From: Anthopleura xanthogrammica
Taxonomy: Eukaryota; Cnidaria; Anthozoa; Actiniaria; Actiniidae
Reading direction: 5' to 3'
Length of the DNA: 64,000 bases
Assembly: GCA_964019055.1 (NCBI GenBank)
Contig: OZ025221.1
Coordinates: 811,001 to 875,000, forward strand
Shown: positions 51,255 to 62,700 of the stretch, in pieces
How the letters are laid out: every line of letters starts with the position of its first letter
Numbering within the stretch: the first letter of the stretch is position 1
Program-made: the position numbers and the translations under genes
The notes under the pieces: generated by a model
What the model was told of the DNA's origin: nothing
Database searches by the model: none
What the model saw: the letters and a program-made list of their open reading frames with translations, nothing else

Positions 51255-51689
51255 GTCAGAGCAATTCATTCACAAAAGTCAACCATAACATAAAGAATGT
51301 GTAACTTGAACAATACCAGTTTTAAAATCCCACAGACATTTAATGGTATTTGTGAATAGCTAATTTATAAATTTGTTAAGATCTTTATTTAAATGAGTCT
51401 GTGGTCATGACAACCAGAGGTATCCATCCACTGACTAGCTATTATAGAGTACCATAGTGTGACGTCATCAAACTCCAAACTTTGCTATTCATTTTTGAAA
51501 TGTTCATATTTAAAGAGAACAGATTGTTGCCTACATTTCTGCCAACTTTGAGGCAACTGCTGTAAGCTGTAAATATTGATATATTGGGCATTGATTTATG
51601 CTACAAAAATTCCCATACATTTTAACTTTTTTTTTTCATTTTACACACGATCTAGTTACTTTAGCTCTAACGAAAAAGAGGAAATGAAT

Positions 51690-51845
51690 GGGAATATATA
51701 GAGGATATTACATGTACATGGGAATGCGGAGATACAAATTTTATCTTCGAGTGTTGAAAAGATCTCTCACGAGTAAGCGCAGCGAACGAGTTAGAGATTT
51801 TCAGCATGAGAAGATAAAATTCTCTAAGCACCCATGTAATATTCT
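51690..51845. mobile_element. degenerate fold-back element
   Basis: gaggatattacatgtacatgg..ttttatcttc at the left and gaagataaaat..cccatgtaatattct at the right. A phrase resembling it (gaggatattacacgctggtg) occurs at 36085. Confidence 0.55.
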
Positions 51846-52273
51846 GTTTATTATATAGTTATCAATGAAAAAGAAAAGAAAGCTTTTTTGAGCTTTCTTT
51901 CTGCTATAAGAAGTATGTTACCATAGTGATGATATCTTCACGTGTCAAATTTTTGAAATAGAGAAATATAGGTATTTCATTGATAATCATATAATAAATA
52001 TATATATATTTTAATTTACCTACAACTCAACTGTTTTTCGCTCTACCGCTATGAAAATCAACACTATATCACATTTTTACATGCAGTTTTTGATGATGTC
52101 ACCAAAATCCTAAAGTTCTTAAAAAAATATTTTTGTGACGTCATCACTTCGGTACTCTATTGCAGGACTATCGTATTGTGAAATTACCTTAAGTAGAACA
52201 TTTTCCAAACTTGCTTTCATTGTAAATGCTTAATATAGCAATTTCAATACTTCACTTACCAAGCTAAGCATAA

Positions 52274-52656
52274 TAGAGTAAAGTCACTTAACCCGTAAAA
52301 TATATGTTAGACTACGTAATTGCTTACTATCAATCATGTGACTTTTCTGGATTTGACTGGGGGGCAAACATGGTTGACTGGGGGGCAACTTGTGATTCTT
52401 AAATCAAATCACATCAAAATAACTCCTCAAAGTATTTTATTTGACTATTTCTACAACATGGAACCAGAAAACAAGATATACACACAACCTCCAACATTCT
52501 ACAAACGAGTCAAAACAGAGATACTACTGGAAGTGACGTCTATTGATAGTAAGCAGTACACTTTAGTAGACCAAGATCCCATTGATTTTTGCATCTATTT
52601 GACAATTACACTTTAACAAGCAATTTTTATTTCCTGGGTTAAGTGACTTCACTCTA
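52274..52656. mobile_element. non-autonomous TIR element with internal ORF
   Basis: TAGAGTAAAGTCACTTAACC at the left matches in reverse GGTTAAGTGACTTCACTCTA at the right (one mismatch). Inside, 52320..52616 (+) is open for 98 codons; the product has a duplicated LTGG(Q)-type phrase and no family I recognise, so it may be chance. Confidence 0.65.
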
Positions 52657-52896
52657 AGTGTAGCGCATGTAAATAGACTAGTATTTGGCTTCCTAAATCT
52701 GCATTGAGGCTACAGTAGTACTGTATTATATCCAGACATTTCAAGACTCTTTTTACACTAAGATCATACCATTCAGAACTAAAAACAATGGCTGCACAAG
52801 GGCCTAGTGTGACGACAATGGCCGAGCATCAGACTGATAAACGTGTGACACTTCAAGTGTGCAGGCTAATGAGGCATTTGGCCAAATAAGGGTTTA

Positions 52897-53062
52897 GGAG
52901 TCAGTTGCTCAGTTGGTTATTGCGTGGCTTTCGGAGCTAGAGTTCCATGGTTCGATCCTGAGGATCTTCACATCTGTTTTAACTTCTCTCTAATCCGTGT
53001 AGCTTCAGCTTTGAATACTCTTAAAAAGAGCACTGATGGAGAGACGGGGGTAAAGTGCGCAC
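52897..53062 (+). mobile_element. tRNA-derived SINE, family 1, copy 2
   Basis: Box A-like tgctcagttggttattgcg, box B GGTTCGATCCT, then tctaatccgtgtagcttcag and gatggagag...gtaaagtgcgc, parallel to 37724. Confidence 0.7.
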
Positions 53063-53094
53063 CATTGGCTCCTGGTAGACTAGTAGTCCAGCAA

Positions 53095-53555
53095 TATGGT
53101 GCAAAAGAATGGTCGAATTGTGCACTTTTGGTTAAAGGCAACAAACTTGGCATGATGATAGTATAGGACAAGCTGATTGATTTCAGCTAAGGTCCCACCT
53201 TGATTTCATTCAGGGGGAGGCAAATTTGGTACTCAGGGGGAGGGGAAGGACAACAAATTTTAAACTTTATTATATATCTTATCAAATCAGCTCTAAACTT
53301 ACCAGATATTCAGAGCTTATGAGCTTTTTTTTTTTAAATGTAATTCTGGTAAGTTTAGTGCTAATTTGATAAGATATGTATAACACAATTTAAAACTTGC
53401 AAAAAAAGTTTGCCCTCCCCCTGAGTACCAAATTTGCCTCCCCCTGAATGAAATCAAGGCAGGCTAATAGCTAATCAGCTTGTCTTATGCTATCATCGTG
53501 CCATGTTTGGTGCTTTTAACCAAAAATGCACAATTGCTCATTTTGGCTGGACATT
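53095..53555. mobile_element. ~460-bp palindromic element
   Basis: tgcacttttggttaaa.., gcatgatgatagtataggac, ttcattcagggggaggcaaa on the left are all matched in reverse order on the right (tttgcctccccctgaatgaa, tatgctatcatcgtgcc, ttttaaccaaaaatgca). Its left end overlaps the end of the SINE copy. Confidence 0.75.
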
Positions 53556-53717
53556 CTCTGTTGACTGACTATTATTTTTAGGCAATCAATTCAATTCTCT
53601 GCTATTTAGTCGATGAAATCAATCTTTACCATAGAAAATTTTATTGTCCTTCAAATTTTTCTTGCACACTCTTGTTCTTCTCGTGTGTTTGTGATATGTA
53701 TAATGATAGATGGAAAA

Positions 53718-53883
53718 TAGACTTTTTTACCTTCGTAGCCAAATTGCCCATTTCAGACCACATGACATTCCCTTGAGAAATGTTCTATTATTAAAATATT
53801 TACACATGAAAGAATCAACTCCCAAGAGTGGCATCACATGGTCTGAAATGGGCATAACAAAACAACGAAGCTGAAAAGGTCTA
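53718..53883. mobile_element. MITE family B, copy
   Basis: TAGACTTTTTTACCTTCGTA ... AAGGTCTA with cagaccacatgacattccct and its reverse catggtctgaaatgg. Confidence 0.65.
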
Positions 53884-53944
53884 TTGAAAACAAATCCTTA
53901 AAATGAGACTCCACATTTTTCTTTTTTTTTTCCAAGTGTAACTT

Positions 53945-54094
53945 ATTTCACTATTTTCCATACATCAGTTCACTGGTCACCAACAAAACATTCAAGCGAG
54001 GTATTTTCAAAGGATTATTCAAGTTTCAACATTGAAGCCTCTACTGAATGCTTTGTGTTTGACCAGTGAACCGGTGTATGGAAAGTGGTGAATT
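53945..54094. mobile_element. MITE family E, copy 3
   Basis: tttcactattttccatacatcag..ttcactggtc and the reverse gaccagtgaaccggtgtatgg..aaagtggtgaa. Confidence 0.7.
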
Positions 54095-54331
54095 CCTTTG
54101 ATTATGTAGAAACTTAAATTAGCTATTTGATATGGAAACTTTTCTTTATGTCATCTAGGTTACAATAGACTAGATGTAAAACTAAAATTAATGTAATTAT
54201 CTAATCTTACTAAAAAGTGAGATCTCATAAATTTTTGTATCCTACACATTGAAAATACAGCCAATAAAAATGCAGGAAAGCTGTTGTATGTTCCACAGTT
54301 TTCTGCCCATCAGACATTGCCGCCTAGGTAT

Positions 54332-54855
54332 TTTCAATGGTATGGGATAAGATAGTTATACAATGGTTTCTCGTGGCACACCATGGAATATCCCACTTGT
54401 CACTTGTATTTTCTTTGTCAACACACTCGTCTGTGTATATAGGGGATACAAGTGACGAGTGGTACTTTCAATGGTGTTTGATAAAATAGTTATACAATGC
54501 TTTCTTGTGGCACACCATGGAATATCCCACTTGTCTCTTGTATTTTCTTGGTCAACACACTCGTCTGTGTATATAGGGGATACAAGTGATGAGTGGTACT
54601 TTCAATGGTGTGGGATAAAATAGTTATACAATGCTTTCTTGTGGCACACCATGGAATATCCCACTTGTCTCTTGTATTTTCTTGGTCAACACACTCGTCT
54701 GTGTATATAGGGGATACAAGTGATGAGTGGTACTTTCAATGGTGTGGGATAAAATAGTTATACAATGCTTTCTTGTGGCACACCATGGAATATCCCACTT
54801 GTCACTTGTATTTTCTTGTATACTTGCTAACCTAAAGGCTAGTGTACATTCCTGA
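54332..54855. repeat. 134-bp tandem repeat, ~3.9 copies
   Basis: The phrase tttcaatggt starts at 54332, 54466, 54600 and 54734, exactly 134 bases apart. Each unit contains acaccatggaatatcccact and a palindromic cacttgta..tacaagtg pair. Confidence 0.9.
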
Positions 54856-55078
54856 AAAAACAAGTGATGCATGGAATGTTCCATGGTATTCCATTCGAAA
54901 CCATTATATAACTAATATATACTGCATAAACATAAATATTAATCGAATTTAGCTACATTGATGGGGAAGGAGAAAGGAGAACTTCCTCTTCAATTTTCCC
55001 ATTCCTAGTCTCCTTTCAACCATTCTCCACTCCAAGATGACATAGCTAAAGAACCTGGCTATGTTGACCACATTGAAT

Positions 55079-55375
55079 AGACCTCTTAACCTTTGGTGTA
55101 ATGTTTTCCCATTCCAGACCATGTGTCATTCTCTAGAGAATAAGATTCTTTGTTTGAGTTGTATCCATATTCATGTGTCTTCTCATGTGCAACCGCTAAA
55201 CAAAGAAATGATACTCTAGGGAATGACACATGGTCTTGAGAATAAGATTCTTTGTTTGAGTTGTATCCATATTCATGTGTCTTCTTGTGCGCAACAGTTA
55301 AACAAAGAAATAATATTCTAGGGAATGACACGTGGTCTGGAATGGGAAAACATTACGCCCAAGGTAAAGAGGTGT
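55079..55375. mobile_element. MITE family B, internally duplicated copy
   Basis: Ends in the family arms (tagacctctt..acctttggtgtaatg and cattacgcccaaggtaaaga); the core gaataagattctttgtttga..tgtcttct is present twice. Confidence 0.7.
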
Positions 55376-55587
55376 ATCTGGGTTAATATATATGAGCATT
55401 CCATTTGTTTTCTTGAAATGACTGGCATTTTTTAATTTTTCTTAATCACATCTTTAGGGCTCGAATAAAAGTCTTATAAATTATATATAAGACTGATATA
55501 GGCATTTTTAGCTCTGGTGTAATTTTCCCATTTCAGACCAAATGATTTTCAACGACATACCATGGAATATACAACAAAGTGATAGTA

Positions 55588-55721
55588 TAGACCCCTTTCA
55601 TGTGACGTCAAAGCAGCTCAATTTGGAGGACACAACAAAAGAATTTAAATCTCCTGAGAATTGGAACCTATTGTTTTGCCCTCCAAATTGAGCTCCATTC
55701 CGACGTGCTGCAAGGGGTCTA
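55588..55721. mobile_element. MITE family A, copy
   Basis: TAGACCCCTTTCATGTGACG ... GACGTGCTGCAAGGGGTCTA, complete. Confidence 0.75.
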
Positions 55722-55838
55722 TAGCGTAATCTATTACGCCTTAGCCGGAAAGGCCTACAGAGGTTAGTTGATTAGAGTGGTTTCCCTTACTCGTGAAATA
55801 GTAGACCAATTAGAGGTTAGTACATCTTAGAATGGTTA

Positions 55839-55952
55839 TAGACCCCTTGCAGCACGTCTTGAGGACAAAACGATAGGTTCTATTTCTCAGGAGATTGAAA
55901 TTATTTTGTTTTGTCCTCCAAATTGAGGTGCTTGAACGTCACGTGAAAGGAA
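55839..55952. mobile_element. MITE family A, copy
   Basis: tagaccccttgcagcacgtc then a gap in the left arm, ending ttgaacgtcacgtgaaagg; slightly truncated. Confidence 0.65.
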
Positions 55953-56503
55953 TCGACAACACCCTTACAACAGACAAATAGAGGTTTATAGATTTCACGA
56001 TTATTTGCAAATCCCCAAAAGCAAATTAAAAGCCGATTTGGGCAACCGAGGATAAACTTCAAAGGCACCGTCGAGAATCTCTGGGTCAGGCCAAACTGAT
56101 GCAAATCTCGAAACAATATTTACGCTTTTTAAAACGTTTTAAAAGTAATTACTATAGCGGTGAGTGCATCTGCACCGAAGACTTGTTCTCGAGTGCGACC
56201 AATGCTTTATAATGTTATTCAAAGTTATCAGTGAGTCAAAGAAATTTTGAAAGAAAAGTCTGGTTCACCTTAGCGACGCAAGTATAAGCATAACGACATA
56301 CATAAGTGCAGATAGTCTTTCACAGTTAGTTAACCTCTTAGCTTGTGTTAACCAATTCAAATCTACTGTGAATAAGATTTTTTGTTTATTGTATTTCCAC
56401 ATCACTGGCATGAAGCATTGATATGGATATGATATGTATTATGATAAACAAAGAAAAATATTCCCAAACGATTTTAAATGGGAATAACATTGCATTTAAT
56501 ATT

Positions 56504-56662
56504 AGCCCACTTTCAATTGTTGAGTTATCACACAAAACAATTCGAGACGAGGTTCCGGGGAAACAATGAAGTAATCCTAATTATTATTTTTTTGTTTCCC
56601 CGGAGCCTCGCCTTGAATTGCTTTGTGCGTGATCACTCAACCAGAATATCGAAAGTGGGCTG
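56504..56662. mobile_element. fold-back element in the FOXRED2 5' flank
   Basis: agcccactttc..attgttgagt..caattcgagacgagg..ccggggaaac is matched in reverse by gtttccccgg..cctcgccttgaattg..actcaacc..gaaagtgggct. It ends 110 bases before the start codon, so it is in the promoter or 5' UTR. Confidence 0.75.
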
Positions 56663-56771
56663 TTCTTTCGCGCACAACGTCATTATCATATGTAAATATA
56701 AAGACTCAAAAGGTCAAAAACTATAGCTTGTAATGTTAATAAGAACATACTCGTATTCTCAAGCATTGATC

Positions 56772-59700
56772 ATGTTTGCAATACTTTTCGCTTGCTTCTT
56801 TTGTGGATTCATTCCGTATGGAGTTTGGAGTCAAGTGGGGCATCAGTACTGCGTCGTCGGCGCCGGACCAGGAGGTAAAATAATATAGGCAGCATCTTCA
56901 AAGTTAGAGGCAACACTTTTGCGATAATTTTGGGTCGGATAAACAAAACCCAAGTCCTTTATATTTAAGCTAGATTTTTGAAGTTGTTTTTGAGAAGGGG
57001 GGGAAACCAGTGAACCGAGAAAAAAAACCTCTAAACAAGGAAGATACCACCTAACCAAGATATTACATTAGATGCTAAGTTCAAGAACATGCATCTTTCG
57101 TTGCCAGAGGCAGCATTTCGCGATTGACTTGGGCGGATAAGCAAGGAGCTTGTCCTTCATAGTTCTTCGATTTTCACTCAGGGATTCTAAATTCACGAAA
57201 ATCAATCAACCGATAGAAGTCTGGAGAGGTCAAACAAAGGCAAAGGATCGTGCACATTCGAGTGGATCGCGATTATTAAGACCTTATGTTCCCCAGTGCA
57301 GTATACCATAACATTGAATTGGCTTCCCATAAGAATGGTTTCGTATGAGTGGGAAACGTATGGTACTGACGTAACATTGAAATGGCTTCTTATAAGAATG
57401 GTTATATGAGTGGGAAACATACGGTACTGACCGGCTTTAATACAGCAAGTACATGATACGACATGCCGTAACATTGAAATGGCTTCCCATAAGAATGGTT
57501 ATCGTATGATCATGATTGGGTACGTGCTGTAAGTCAGTACCGTATGTACAAAACTTCAGAATCTTTTCTTTACTTTTCATTTTCATTTTCAATATTTCCA
57601 TCCGAAATTCCTTCCATCACGAATTTGCCGTCATCTTCATCATCATAAATAGTATCTGAATTCGATTTTTTACGTGGAACTTTTATATAACCCGCATTCG
57701 TAAACCGTAGTTAAGAGCAGAGGTAAAAAGGAGCAGAGGTAAAAAGAATGTTTAAAATGCCACCCGTTTTTATTTAGTAAAAGTTAACTTCCAAATACTT
57801 GAAAACAACCTCTTTCTTAAAAGTCAAAGTCATTGCTATCTTGTATTATTTAAAAAAAGACATATAGAACTTCAGCTTTACTCTACGTTCTTTGTTAATT
57901 ATCTTTTGAAAACTTTGTGCAAACAAATTTTGCTCGTATGATTTCAATAACAATAGAAGGTATTCTATAATTTCAAGATTAGATTTTCAATTACTTTGGT
58001 AAGTAAACATGTGGAAAAACGCTGGTCCAGTTGAAAAGCGAATTTGAACTCGTTTGCATCAAATTAAGTCAAATCAGTTAAGTCAGAGTGACTTTGCTTA
58101 TAAAACGAACTGAATTCATGATCATTTTGTGGCTGCCTACTATAGAAAAATCAATGACGAACTTATTGAATAACGATTTTTAAACTCAAATTTAATGCAG
58201 ATTTGAATTCTGGAAAGGAAAAAAGGGTGTCCCGCAGTCGTTTTTGAGATATTCACGATTTGATGCACGTTAAACAACTTCTTTGGGCAAAAATAAGCGA
58301 AAACTAACTTTCTACGAAAAAATTCATAACTTCAATTTTGACATTTGACATTTTTTCAGGCCTCCAGATTGGCTATTTTCTTGAAAGAGCTCAAAGGGAC
58401 TACATCATCTTTGAAGCAAATAGCGTAGCAGGTACGTCATCACTCCCCCTGTACACTATCTTCAAACCTGGTTCATCCACGAGGGTCCTGAAAGAGCAAC
58501 AGAGGCGTATCGAGGACCCAGGATCTGGTAGAACCACCTAGAATAAAAACGTAAAATGTTGGGCTCGAAGATGGGATTAGAATACCCCTTCAGGACCCTC
58601 ATCCTCAGTGACTTTTTTTCCAATTTCTTCCAGAAATTCTTTAGCTCAGACTTAACTTGTTTGTAATTCTTTTCCTGATTTGAGGTCAACTCAGCTTGGT
58701 TTTTTTTCTTTCAGGGTCATTTTTTATCAAGTATCCTCGTCACAGAAAACTAATATCGATCAACAAAAGATTCACAGGTAAAAACAAAATGGCGGATTCA
58801 GAGCTACCCATCATGTATTGCGGGTTACCTGAGTGACGTCGTCTTGTACCTATGTAATATGACAATGACAATGACTTATTACTATTTTTGTTTAAAGTAA
58901 TTGAATTAATTAAAGAACTTAATTTAGTACATGCTAACTGAAATAACCATAAGGCTAAACAAGTCAGTTAGCTAGTAAACAAGTCGGTTAGCTAGTAAAC
59001 AAGTCAGTTAGCTAGTAAACAAGTCAGTTAGCTAGTAAACAAGTCAGTTAGCTAGTAAACAAGTCAGTTAGCTAGTTTTGAATGAATTACAAATTTTGGT
59101 CAAAAAAGCCAGTGAGGCAGAAACGAGAAAATTTACAGTCAATATTACAATAAATATAGATAAATATAGATAATTTAGTTGTAGTACGATAAGAAAGAAA
59201 GAAAAAGTTACAATAAATATAAGTAAAAAATATAAATTGAATGATAATAAGGAAATATTGGTATAATAATAAATTCAAGGAAAACCATGAAATTGGAGAA
59301 AGAAACTAATGGCTATTATCATATGAATCTATTATTGATTTGTTCAACTCATCTTTGAATTTAGAAATGAAATAATAAAAAGCCCACTTCCGAGATTTGC
59401 TTCGCTTGTTTGTCACTCACAAAGAATAAATGTGAAGCTTCGTGCATAATGCTCAGTGATTCGTGGAAGGAGAAAAAAAAAAAAATTACCACGGAGCCTT
59501 GTACTGAAACCTTTGTGAGTGACAAGCGAAGCATATCTTGGAAATGGGTTATTGTAATGCAGGCAAAATTGCGATATATTTTGCTCAAAAAAGGATTTCG
59601 AAGGGATAGAGGTAGCTTTAAGAACGAGTTTGAAATTTATTTTTATAGGGCGATTGAATAAAGAGTTCAACCTTCGCCATGACTGGAACTCTCTGTTGAG

Positions 59701-62700
59701 TGATGACGAGTCTCTTTTGTTGAAGCATTATTCAGACAAGTTCTATCCTGATGCTGATGACTTGGTACGACTGAATTCCTTGTGTACAAGTCATTGTCAG
59801 TAATATGTCATCGTCATCATCATCATCACTATCATTATCACCATCACCATCATCATCGCGATCATCATCATCATCATCATCATCACCATCATCATCGTTA
59901 TCATCATCATCATCATCATCAACATCATCATTATCATCATCATCGACTTCATCACCATCATCATCATCATCATCATCACCGTCGTCATCATCATCATCAT
60001 CATCACCGTCGTCATCATCATCATCATCATCATCACCGTCGTCATCATCATCTTCACCGTCGTCATCATCACCACATAGCAAACACACGCGTGATCTATT
60101 TCTTCAAAAGAGCCTTTTCTTCATTTTTTCCCCCGTGTAGGTCAAGTACCTGGATGATTACGCTACCAAGCTGAGACTGAATATCAAGTACAACACTACT
60201 ATCAAGATCAAGGCAAAGCTCAAGGAACAGGGTTTCTTGCTCAGTGATCAAAATGGCAACCTGTTTGAATGCAAGCAAGTTATTGTCAGGTTCGTTATGG
60301 ATGGATGGATGGATGGATGGATAGATAGATGGAGAGAGTGGGTGGGAGGGAGGGAGGGATGGGGGATGGATGGATGGATGGATGGATGGATGGATGGATG
60401 GATGGATGGATGGATGGATGGATGGATGGATGGATGGATGGATGGATGGATGGATGGATGGATGGATGGATGGATGGATGGATGGATGGATGGATGGATG
60501 GATGGATGGATGGATGGATGGATGGATGGATGGATGGATGGATGGATGGATGGATGGATGGATGGATGGATGGATGGATGGATGGATGGATGGATGGATG
60601 GATGGATGGATGGATGGATGGATGGATGGATGGATGGATGGATGGATGGATGGATGGATGGATGGATGGATGGATGGATGGATGGATGGATGGATGGATG
60701 GATGGATGGATGGATGGATGGATGGATGGATGGATGGATGGATGGATGGATGGATGGATGGATGGATGGATGGATGGATGGATGGATGGATGGATGGATG
60801 GATGGATGGATGGATGGATGGATGGATGGATGGATGGATGGATGGATGGATGGATGGATGGATGGATGGATGGATGGATGGATGGATGGATGGATGGATG
60901 GATGGATGGATGGATGGATGGATGGATGGATGGATGGATGGATGGATGGATGGATGGATGGATGGATGGATGGATGGATGGATGGATGGATGGATGGATG
61001 GATGGATGGATGGATGGATGGATGGATGGATGGATGGATGGATGGATGGATGGATGGATGGATGGATGGATGGATGGATGGATGGATGGATGGATGGATG
61101 GATGGATGGATGGATGGATGGATGGATGGATGGATGGATGGATGGATGGATGGATGGATGGATGGACAGACGGATAAAACAGTTGGTCATCCTTAACCAG
61201 GAGGTATAAAAAGGTATTTTATATGTTTTTTTTTCCATCATACACAGCACCGGACTTGGTAAAGAAAACATCCCTGGCAACTTCAAAGGAGTCGAACACA
61301 CAGAGGTACGTACGCTTAATGCAAATGATATATCGTCCTCGCTATGCTCGCTCTGATTGGTTAAAATCCTACTTTTCGGATATGACGCAGGCTAAACCCA
61401 GACAACTAGCTGTAATTCGAATCGTTTGGGCCGTTTGCTTCTATCAGACAAAAATATTGTATCTATTACTTGTAGAGATTGTTATTAGACGAGTAAATTG
61501 TTTTTTAGAGCTACTCTGACATTTCAATGGATCCGAAACAGTTCGAAGGGCAGACGGTGCTTATCATTGGCAGAGGTATGTCAGCTGAACTCATTAGGTG
61601 ATGTGTAATCATTTACATCTATTGCATGTTGCACGTTGCACGTTGCACGTTGCACGTTGCACGTTGCACGTTTATTTTATTTTATTAGCTTCGCCAAATA
61701 ACTAATTATGTACAACAACAAAAACACAACAAAAACAATGTAAGGCAGGGTAACCGCAACAGCCGTGGTAGGCCAATTACTGCGGGCCCGTACTATCACT
61801 AAAAAACATATACTGAAACTATAAAATCAGTAGCAGCAGGTTAAGGGCAGTGTAAGGCTACGCGAGGTATTGCACTTCGGACAAACAGTCTTAAAGGTTC
61901 TAGGATTTTCAGGGTCGTAAATAGCTTGCAATGATTTGAAATAGTAGTTAAACATTAGAGCTTTGAATGATCTTAAATACGTTGCACGTTGCACGTTGCA
62001 TGTTGCTTACCAAGCTTGAAATGTATTATATTCATATGTAAATAATGTCAGCACAGAAGAAAATATGTTGTGGAAACGTTAAGACAAAGTTTGGGAATTG
62101 AAAACCCCATATTGTTGTGACCTTTCGCTGCTTTAACTTACATCACCCATACTGCATTTCGGGCTTTGTATGTAACATGCAACAAGCAAAAAAACCTTTA
62201 CCAGCCTTTTTTGAAAAAGTTGTAGATAGACCCCTTTCACGTGACGTTCAAGCAGCTCAATTTGGAGGACAAAACAAAAGAATTTCAAGCTCCTGAGAAT
62301 AGGAACCTATTGTTTTGTCCTTCAAAGTGAGCGTATACGTATTTCTAGCAGTTCTGTGATCCTTTATGTTCTTCACCGTCCTCTGTTAATACCTCAGCCC
62401 TTACTATCAATTGCTTTCTCCTACAGGTAATTCCGGATTTGAGACTGCGGCAGGCATCTTGGGTGCTACCAACCTTATCCATATGTTTTCAAGGTATCTA
62501 GATAGATAAAACGATAGTCATAACACCCCTCTGCTTCTTTCGTGCCTTAAATCTTTGACAAAATGGTTGAGAATTTTTGAGTTTGTAAGGATATATTGTG
62601 TAAAACACAGTGAAATCCCTCTCCAACGACCCCCTCCCCCAGAACAATGTTGGGTCTGTCGAGAGGGAACTGTGCTAGCCAATGGAACCAACATTGTGCT

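Larger units (their letters stand above)
50749..56771. other. intergenic region UBE2S to FOXRED2
   Basis: 6 kb consisting mainly of transposon debris: fold-backs at 50926, 51690 and 53095, a TIR element at 52274, SINE family 1 at 52897, MITEs B, E and A at 53718, 53945, 55079, 55588, 55839 and 56504, and a 134-bp tandem repeat at 54332. No conserved gene seen. Confidence 0.6.

Noticed and set aside
59732..60174. Poly-His, poly-Ser, poly-Asp and poly-Met frames
   Set aside because: Translations of the intronic (ATC)n array.
60096..61301. 401-codon open frame on the minus strand and 280-320 codon frames on the plus strand (Ile-His-Pro-Ser and Met-Asp-Gly-Trp repeats)
   Set aside because: Pure translation of the (GGAT)n array; all frames stay open because the unit has no stop, and it lies within a FOXRED2 intron.
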